A stretch of 9,019 bases of DNA from Duncaniella sp. (lineage in GTDB: Bacteria > Bacteroidota > Bacteroidia > Bacteroidales > Muribaculaceae), in contig JAIDJD010000346.1 of the NCBI GenBank assembly GCA_029052375.1, positions 1-9,019 of the forward strand, in the 5' to 3' direction. The position numbers and the translations under genes are program-made. Shown here piece by piece: positions 3,896 through 9,019 of this stretch (position 1 is its first letter; the number at the start of each line of letters is the position of its first letter). The notes beneath the pieces are model-generated. The model made no database searches. It saw only the letters and a program-made list of their open reading frames with translations, and had not been told where the DNA came from.

Positions 3896-5485
3896 TCACC
3901 ACGTGAAGCGGAAGCCGACGGGGAGTGAGAAGTTCCAGGGGTTGTCGGTCCAAATGTTGGGCACACTGTAGTCGCTCCTGAAGTTGTAGTTGAGCGTAGG
4001 CTCAAGGAAGATTTCTGTCTTGCCCGAGCACCTCAGCGACACGCCGCACCCCGCAGAGAGAGACCACTGGAGAGGCGAGCTGAACGCCCCGTCCTTGAGG
4101 TCGAGACAACCGCCGTTACGGCCATCTCCCGTCACATCCGCGTAGGAAGAGAGGGGTATATCCATCCTCGCGCCCACCGAGCCGTAAATCCTGACACGAT
4201 GCGTCGACAGCAGGCTGAGGTTGAGCTTGACAGGAATGCCAAGATAGTGCCAATAACAATCGCCGGACGAGCGATTGGTCTCTAAAAATGTGTGGAGATA
4301 TGTGTATGTCAGCCCCGTCTCTATGCTGAGCCTGGATGTGAGCGACTTGCTTACTGATACAGACACCGACACAGGCAAATCGCTTTTGTGCGGCACATCC
4401 TTGCAGTCTCGCTGATAAAGTCCGTTCGCTCTCCTGCGCGTTTCCTTGTCATCAATGTCAGTTCCATCCGACCCGGGGCCTCCCGAAGCGAAATCATCAT
4501 TTCCTCCTTCCCCTCTCAGATTTCCCCATCCGACATCCACGGCCGCACCGACAGACCAACCGGCGGGCGCGGAAGATTTTCTGACCTCAGCATAGAGCGG
4601 TTCATCCACAGGCTCGGCTATCGTGGCGGGGATGCTGTCGACAGCCTCGGCCATATCTGCATCCTGGTCGGGGAGAGCGGGAAGAACGGCAACGACGGTG
4701 TCTGCGGGGACGGCCTGCACGGCAGGGGCGGGCGCAACGCAGACCGACGCATAGGCCTGCGGCGCAACCGAGGGCTCAGGCGCCTCTGCCACATCCTCTG
4801 CGACGTCTGTCGCCGCTCCGTTGGGTATCACGGCTTCCCCTTGTCGGGCAGAAGCAATCTCTTCGTCGGCTGCAACCCCGCCTTCCCCATGTCCGAAGTA
4901 CAGAAACGCCCCCACCGCGGCAATCAGCAACAAGCCGAGTGTCCCGGCCTGGCGGCGATATTCCGTGACGAGGCGGCGCATCATCAGCCTGGCGTGGAAG
5001 AGCTGGGATGAGGATGAGTTGGGAGCTATGCCGAGGATGCGGGCTATCTCTTTGTGAGACTTGTTTTCGAGCACAGCCAGGCGGAACACCTTCTGATATC
5101 CCGCGGGGAGCTTCTGCATCAGCATCTCGAGCACCTCGAGGTCTATGATGTCGGCTATGTCCGGCGCCTCCTCCACATCGGGCAGACCGCCAAGGTCCTC
5201 GGCCACGTCTCTTGACTGAAGGAACTGCAGGGAGAGATTTCTCATTATCGAGGCGAGCCAGTAATCTACGCGGTCGCAATCCCTGAGCGACGAGAGGCGT
5301 GTGAAGGCAACTATGAACCCGTCATGCAGGATGTCCTCGGCGTCTTTATCGCCCGGGACATAGCGGTGTATCACGCCGAGCATCTTCGGCGCGAAACGTA
5401 TATAGAACTGGTTGAGGGCCTCCCTGTCGCCGCGGAGACATCCCTCCACCAGACCCCGGTAGCCGGGCTGAAGATTGCGGTTCAC
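3896..5485 (-). CDS. ECF sigma factor fused to a membrane helix and outer-membrane beta-barrel
   Basis: From the GTG at 5485 the protein has 529 residues. Residues about 14-178 are an ECF sigma-70 factor. Region 2 contains EGCLRGDREALNQFYIRFAP, DAEDILHDGFIVAF and DYWLASIMRNLSLQFL. Region 4 contains LPAGYQKVFRLAVLENKSHK and EIARILGIAPNSSSSQLFHA. The frame then runs directly into a transmembrane helix (GTLGLLLIAAVGAFLYFG, about 181-198). A ~105-residue Ala/Pro/Asp/Glu-rich linker follows. The last ~225 residues alternate like beta-strands and end in LPVGFRFTW; the terminal aromatic residue is typical of BAM-inserted outer-membrane barrels. A normal ECF factor is about 160-200 residues. A TTG at 5530 and a GTG at 5449 are alternative starts; 5485 fits the usual ECF N-terminus best. 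I infer cytoplasmic sigma, inner-membrane anchor, periplasm-spanning linker and outer-membrane sensor. No separate anti-sigma gene adjoins it. Confidence 0.85.
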   Translation of the reverse strand: MNRNLQPGYRGLVEGCLRGDREALNQFYIRFAPKMLGVIHRYVPGDKDAEDILHDGFIVAFTRLSSLRDCDRVDYWLASIMRNLSLQFLQSRDVAEDLGGLPDVEEAPDIADIIDLEVLEMLMQKLPAGYQKVFRLAVLENKSHKEIARILGIAPNSSSSQLFHARLMMRRLVTEYRRQAGTLGLLLIAAVGAFLYFGHGEGGVAADEEIASARQGEAVIPNGAATDVAEDVAEAPEPSVAPQAYASVCVAPAPAVQAVPADTVVAVLPALPDQDADMAEAVDSIPATIAEPVDEPLYAEVRKSSAPAGWSVGAAVDVGWGNLRGEGGNDDFASGGPGSDGTDIDDKETRRRANGLYQRDCKDVPHKSDLPVSVSVSVSKSLTSRLSIETGLTYTYLHTFLETNRSSGDCYWHYLGIPVKLNLSLLSTHRVRIYGSVGARMDIPLSSYADVTGDGRNGGCLDLKDGAFSSPLQWSLSAGCGVSLRCSGKTEIFLEPTLNYNFRSDYSVPNIWTDNPWNFSLPVGFRFTW

Positions 5486-5489
5486 ACTA

Positions 5490-5497
5490 CAAAGATA
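5490..5497 (-). promoter_or_regulatory. -7 box overlapping the sigma-barrel gene start
   Basis: The minus strand reads TATCTTTG (5497-5490), an exact TAnnTTTG. Only four bases separate it from the preferred GTG start at 5485, so a transcript begun here would be almost leaderless. If it is the real promoter, the TTG at 5530 cannot be the start, and GTG 5485 or GTG 5449 must be used. Confidence 0.5.
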
Positions 5498-5663
5498 GTC
5501 AAACGGGCCGGATACTGCACGGAGGAGCAAAAAAAATCAGCCGCTCCGCCGGCCCAAGAGCCGTCCGGACATGGAGCCAGGCGCCCTGCTCAGCCATATC
5601 TGTCTTTTTTTGTCCGAGATGGCATTTTGTCGGCCAGTTTCGGAGCTATTCAACTTTTTTGAG

Positions 5664-5671
5664 TATCTTTG
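5664..5671 (+). promoter_or_regulatory. -7 box of the glycosyltransferase-pyrC-korA unit
   Basis: TATCTTTG matches the TAnnTTTG consensus, 31 bp before the ATG at 5703, for a leader of about 27 nt. It diverges from the sigma-barrel promoter across a spacer of about 165 bp (5498-5663). No clear -33 box is seen. Confidence 0.7.
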
Positions 5672-5702
5672 CAGATTGAAATCCACCTGACACCCAACGC
5701 TG

Positions 5703-6479
5703 ATGCAGACATCACAGACACCGGACCGCGCCGATACCCTCGTCATCATCCCAACCTACAACGAGAAGGAGAACATCGAGGCTATCATCAAGGCTGTGCT
5801 CGAGCTTGAGACACGGTTTGACATACTTGTCATCGACGACAATTCGCCCGACGGCACCGCCGCCATCGTCAAGGGTCTCCCGGCCTTCGCCGAGGGGCGC
5901 GTCCACCTGCTGGAACGCAAGGGGAAGCTCGGCCTCGGCACTGCATACATCGCCGGCTTCAAGTGGGCCCTCGAGCGCGACTACGAGTGTGTCTGCGAGA
6001 TGGACGCCGACTTTTCCCACAATCCCGCCGACCTCATCCGCCTTCGCGAGGCCTGCCTCGGCGAGAGTCAGGCCGACGTGGCCATCGGCTCGCGCTACGT
6101 CACGGGCGTCAACGTGGTCAACTGGCCCATGGGCCGTGTCCTGATGTCGTTCTACGCCTCGCGCTATGTCCGCATCGTCACCGGTATGCCCGTGGCCGAC
6201 GCCACAGCCGGATTTGTCTGCTATCGCCGCCACGTGCTCAAGGCCCTGCCCCTGGACTCCATCCGCTTCAAGGGATATGCCTTCCAGATAGAGATGAAGT
6301 TTCTGGCCCACAAATACGGCTTCAAGATAACGGAGGTGCCCATCATATTTGTCAACCGCGCCCTGGGCACGTCCAAGATGAGCTCGGGCATCTTCAGCGA
6401 AGGTCTCTTCGGCGTCATGCGCCTGAAGTGGAGCAGCATCTTCACCCGCTATCCAGACTATTCCAGGAACAAGCAATGA
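5703..6479 (+). CDS. Polyprenol monophosphomannose synthase-like GT2 glycosyltransferase
   Basis: This 258-residue protein is a family-2 glycosyltransferase of the dolichyl/polyprenyl-phosphate mannosyltransferase (DPM1-like) type. Such enzymes move a hexose, usually mannose from GDP-mannose, onto a polyprenyl phosphate carrier on the cytoplasmic face of the membrane. Visible motifs are VIIPTYNEKENI (14-25), VIDDNSPDGT (43-52), GLGTAYIAGFKWAL (77-90) and the metal-binding DAD in CEMDADFSHNP (Asp101/Asp103). Later motifs are GSRY and the acceptor-side FKGYAFQIEMKFLAHK. The length fits the short, single-domain form without C-terminal membrane helices. The ATG at 5703 has a -7 box 31 bp upstream. 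Its stop overlaps the pyrC start as ATGA (6476-6479), so translation is coupled. The exact sugar cannot be read from sequence. Confidence 0.9.
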   Translation: MQTSQTPDRADTLVIIPTYNEKENIEAIIKAVLELETRFDILVIDDNSPDGTAAIVKGLPAFAEGRVHLLERKGKLGLGTAYIAGFKWALERDYECVCEMDADFSHNPADLIRLREACLGESQADVAIGSRYVTGVNVVNWPMGRVLMSFYASRYVRIVTGMPVADATAGFVCYRRHVLKALPLDSIRFKGYAFQIEMKFLAHKYGFKITEVPIIFVNRALGTSKMSSGIFSEGLFGVMRLKWSSIFTRYPDYSRNKQ

Positions 6480-7822
6480 GAAAACGCGTCTACCACAACT
6501 GCGTCATCGTCAACGAGGGCGCCGAGAAGCCCGGCTATCTCGTGGCCGGAGGAGACTACATACTCGACGTAGACACCGCCGATGGGTACGGCGCGAGACT
6601 CTCGGCCCTTCTGGCCGAGCCCGGGACCGAGGCCGTTGACTGCGGCGGGGGCCTGCTGATGCCGGGCGTCATAGACACCCACGTCCATTTCCGCGAGCCG
6701 GGCCTCACCGACAAGGCAGACATAGCCTCGGAGAGCCGCGCGGCCATAGCCGGAGGCGTCACGTCGTATTTCGAGATGCCCAACACCAGCCCCGCCACCA
6801 CCACCGTGGAGCTGTGGGCCGACAAGATGGCCCGTGCCGCCGAGGCGTCGGAGGCCAACTATGCCTTCTTTATCGGAGCCACCGCCGACAACCTCGGCGA
6901 GCTGCTCCGCGCCGACTATACCCGCGTGCCGGGCATCAAGCTCTTCCTCGGCTCATCGACGGGCGGTATGCTCGTGACAGGCGACGACGTGCTGGCCCCG
7001 CTGTTCGAGAACGCCCCCGCCCCCATAGCCATACACGCCGAGGACGAGGCCATAGTCTCAGCGGCGCGCGCCCGCCTCTCCGAAGAATATCCCGAGGGGA
7101 TACCCCTCGGGCTCCACCCCGAGGTACGCCCGCGCGAGGCCTGCATCGCGGCCACTCGCCATGCCATAGCCCTGGCCGAGCGGTACGGGACAGCGATACA
7201 CATCTGCCACATATCCACAGCCGAAGAGCTGGACATAATAGCCGGCGCCAAGGCCCGCGGCGTGCGCGTCACGGCCGAGACCTGCCCGCAATACCTGATG
7301 TTCGACCGCACAGACCTCCAGACGCTCGGCGCGAGGGTCAAGTGCAACCCCGCCGTCAAGGAGGCCTCGGACCGCATAGCCCTCATACGCGCCCTGCGCC
7401 CGGGAGGGGCCATAGACACCATAGCCACAGACCATGCGCCACACCTGCCCGCCCACAAGGAGGGCAACGCCCTGACGGCGGCCTCGGGGATGCCGATGGT
7501 CCAGTTCTCGCTGGCGGCCATGCTCGACCTCATCGGCTCAGACCCCGAGGCCGAGGAGTCGCTGACGCCGGCGCGCGTGGCAGAGCTGATGTGCCATGCC
7601 CCGGCCCGCATCTTCGGCGTCTCGCGCAGGGGATTCCTGCGCAGGGGATTCTTCGCCGACCTCGTGCTGGCGCGGCCCCTCGGCCTGCCGGGCCGCAAGG
7701 TGACGGACGCCGACGTCGTCAGCAAGTGCGGATGGACGCCGCTGGACGGACGGCCGCTGACGTGGCAGGTGGAGACCCTCTCGCACACGGCCATGCCCCT
7801 TACATTCGAAAAACATCCTTAA
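6476..7822 (+). CDS. pyrC: Dihydroorotase
   Basis: This 448-residue amidohydrolase interconverts carbamoyl-aspartate and dihydroorotate in de novo pyrimidine synthesis, in the cytoplasm. The zinc-binding signature is DTHVHFREPG (67-76; His69 and His71). Lys155 in GIKLFLGSSTG is the expected carbamylated lysine. Metal-site histidines are His187 (IHAEDE) and His245 (HICHIST), and Asp319 in ATDHAPH is the catalytic aspartate. All key residues are present and the length is normal for a class I enzyme. This reading frame is open for another ~510 bp upstream inside the glycosyltransferase gene, but the amidohydrolase N-terminus and the ATGA overlap fix the start at 6476. The pairing with a polyprenyl-phosphate mannosyltransferase is, to my recollection, seen in other Bacteroidales despite the unrelated pathways. 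Confidence 0.95.
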   Translation: MRKRVYHNCVIVNEGAEKPGYLVAGGDYILDVDTADGYGARLSALLAEPGTEAVDCGGGLLMPGVIDTHVHFREPGLTDKADIASESRAAIAGGVTSYFEMPNTSPATTTVELWADKMARAAEASEANYAFFIGATADNLGELLRADYTRVPGIKLFLGSSTGGMLVTGDDVLAPLFENAPAPIAIHAEDEAIVSAARARLSEEYPEGIPLGLHPEVRPREACIAATRHAIALAERYGTAIHICHISTAEELDIIAGAKARGVRVTAETCPQYLMFDRTDLQTLGARVKCNPAVKEASDRIALIRALRPGGAIDTIATDHAPHLPAHKEGNALTAASGMPMVQFSLAAMLDLIGSDPEAEESLTPARVAELMCHAPARIFGVSRRGFLRRGFFADLVLARPLGLPGRKVTDADVVSKCGWTPLDGRPLTWQVETLSHTAMPLTFEKHP

Positions 7823-7850
7823 CACCTATCCATATCAGACACAAGAAATC

Positions 7851-9019
7851 ATGACTGAAAGAACAGAAGTCAAGACCCTCGACAAGGTGGTCGTCCGGTT
7901 TTCCGGCGACTCCGGCGACGGAATGCAGCTCGCCGGCAACATCTTCACCAATGTCTCGGCCGGACTTGGTAACAAAGTCTCCACTTTTCCAGACTATCCC
8001 GCCGAGGTGCGCGCTCCCCAGGGCTCGCTGAGCGGAGTCTCGGGCTTCCAGGTGAGCGTCGGCAACGACGTCCACACCCCCGGCGACGTCTGCGATGTGC
8101 TCGTGGCCATGAACCCCGCGGCCCTCAAGCAGAACGTCAGGTTTCTGCGTCCCGGCGGCGTGGCCATCGTAGACATCGACTCGTTCAAGGAGGCCGACCT
8201 GCGCAAGGCCCTCTTCGCCACCGACGATCCCTTCAAGGAGCTCGATATGGACGCCCAGGTTGTAGAGGTGCCCGTCACCACCCTCACCAAGGCCGCCCTG
8301 GCCGACTCGGGCATGGACAACAAGAGCATCCTCAAGTGCCGCAACATCTTTGCCCTCGGCCTCGTGTGCTGGCTCTTCGACCGTCCCCTCGAGGCCGCGG
8401 TCAATATGCTCCGCGGCAAGTTCGGCAAGAAGCCCGCAGTCTTCGAGGCCAACGTCAAGGTGATCAACGCCGGATATGACTATGGCCACAACATCCACGC
8501 CTCCGTCTCGACCTACCGCATAGAGAGCGGCGACGCCGTCCCCGGCGTCTACACCGACATCAACGGCAACACCGCCACCGCCTGGGGCCTCATAGCCGCC
8601 TCAGAGCGCTCGGGACGCCCCCTCTTCCTCGGCAGTTATCCCATCACCCCCGCTACAGACATCCTCCACGAGCTGGCCAAGCGCAAGGACCTCGGCGTCA
8701 AGGCGCTCCAGATGGAGGACGAGATAGCCGGCGTCTGCTCGGCCATCGGCGCGTCCTTTGCCGGCAGCCTCGCCGTCACCTCGACCTCGGGCCCCGGCCT
8801 CGCGCTCAAGAGCGAGGGCATAGGCCTGGCCGTGATGGCCGAGCTCCCGCTCGTGGTCATCGACGTACAGCGCGGCGGCCCCTCGACAGGCCTCCCCACC
8901 AAGACCGAGCAGACAGACCTCATGCAGGCCCTCTACGGCCGCAACGGCGAGAGCCCTGTGGTAGTCCTCGCCCCCACCACCCACCGGCACAAGATGAAAA
9001 ACGGCCCCGCGGGGTCGCC
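7851..9019 (+). CDS. korA: 2-oxoacid:ferredoxin oxidoreductase alpha subunit (partial, 5' part)
   Basis: The frame starts at the ATG at 7851 and is open to the window edge (389 complete codons). Full-length members of this fused gamma-alpha form are about 610-620 residues. The N-terminal gamma-type domain carries RFSGDSGDGMQLAG, FPDYPAEVRAPQGSLSGVSG and CDVLVAMNPAALKQN. After a linker, the alpha domain shows LGSYPITPATDILHEL, MEDEIAGVCSAIGASFAG, TSGPGLALKSEGIGLAVMAE and QRGGPSTGLPTKTEQTD. This fits 2-oxoglutarate:ferredoxin oxidoreductase, which with a TPP-binding beta subunit (KorB) interconverts 2-oxoglutarate and succinyl-CoA. Other 2-oxoacids are possible. The gene begins 28 bp after pyrC with no terminator between, so it is probably co-transcribed. 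The last ~13 codons (from about 8980) no longer resemble the family; see findings. Confidence 0.9.
   Translation, partial: MTERTEVKTLDKVVVRFSGDSGDGMQLAGNIFTNVSAGLGNKVSTFPDYPAEVRAPQGSLSGVSGFQVSVGNDVHTPGDVCDVLVAMNPAALKQNVRFLRPGGVAIVDIDSFKEADLRKALFATDDPFKELDMDAQVVEVPVTTLTKAALADSGMDNKSILKCRNIFALGLVCWLFDRPLEAAVNMLRGKFGKKPAVFEANVKVINAGYDYGHNIHASVSTYRIESGDAVPGVYTDINGNTATAWGLIAASERSGRPLFLGSYPITPATDILHELAKRKDLGVKALQMEDEIAGVCSAIGASFAGSLAVTSTSGPGLALKSEGIGLAVMAELPLVVIDVQRGGPSTGLPTKTEQTDLMQALYGRNGESPVVVLAPTTHRHKMKNGPAGS

Noticed and set aside
4388..5011. 207-codon plus-strand frame opposite the sigma-barrel gene
   Set aside because: Antisense shadow. The minus-strand frame carries recognisable sigma and barrel features.
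5963..6475. N-terminal extension of the dihydroorotase frame (would give 619 aa)
   Set aside because: The extension lies wholly inside the glycosyltransferase gene in another frame and is Arg/Pro/His-rich. The normal dihydroorotase N-terminus begins at the ATG at 6476.
5712..6476. 254-codon minus-strand frame opposite the glycosyltransferase
   Set aside because: Antisense shadow of a well-supported GT2 gene with all its motifs.
6814..7854. 346-codon plus-strand frame inside pyrC reaching into the korA start
   Set aside because: It overlaps intact pyrC motifs in another frame, and its translation is Arg/Pro/His-rich with no family pattern.
7800..8498. 232-codon minus-strand frame opposite korA
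   Set aside because: It is a shadow of the korA coding strand; korA motifs are intact throughout.

Overview
The window looks like a chromosomal segment of a gut-type Bacteroidales, most likely Muribaculaceae or a close relative. Three kinds of evidence support this. Bacteroidetes -7 promoter boxes (TAnnTTTG) precede several genes. Several families are typical of the order: an ORF6N-protein tail, the radical SAM/lipoprotein pair, an ECF sigma factor joined to a beta-barrel, and the DPM1-like transferase next to dihydroorotase. From about 1.2 kb onward most genes are visibly GC-rich. The first kilobase is AT-richer and carries only fragments, small ORFs and hairpins, as expected of degraded accessory DNA.

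Layout, left to right. Positions 1-333 hold no convincing gene but contain two hairpins. Positions 334-612 encode the C-terminal end of an ORF6N-domain protein whose N-terminal domain is missing, followed at 626-874 by a small unknown ORF. Positions 875-1181 hold a 29-bp-stem hairpin, a 15-bp tandem duplication with tiny ORFs on both strands, and the promoter of the next gene. Positions 1182-1667 (+) encode an exported DUF3237 protein. It converges, with only 8 bp between stops, on a minus-strand operon read from 3688 down to 1676. That operon encodes two tandem paralogous lipoproteins and then a radical SAM/SPASM enzyme. This matches a known but functionally uncharacterised rSAM/lipoprotein system.

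Positions 5485-3896 (-) encode the most striking protein: an ECF sigma-70 factor that continues in frame into a transmembrane helix, an Ala/Pro/acidic periplasmic linker and a C-terminal outer-membrane-type beta-barrel. One polypeptide could therefore link the cell surface to transcription. A divergent unit starts at 5664 and reads right. It encodes a polyprenol-phosphate mannosyltransferase-like GT2 enzyme, a dihydroorotase (pyrC; ATGA overlap) and the 5' part of a 2-oxoacid:ferredoxin oxidoreductase alpha subunit (korA). The korA frame stays open to the window edge, but its last ~40 bases stop resembling the family.

The right-hand genes are housekeeping functions: lipid-linked sugar donor, pyrimidine synthesis and reductive TCA/2-oxoacid metabolism. 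The middle contains two envelope-associated systems of unclear function, and the left end is relic DNA. No tRNA, rRNA, CRISPR array or intact mobile element was recognised.
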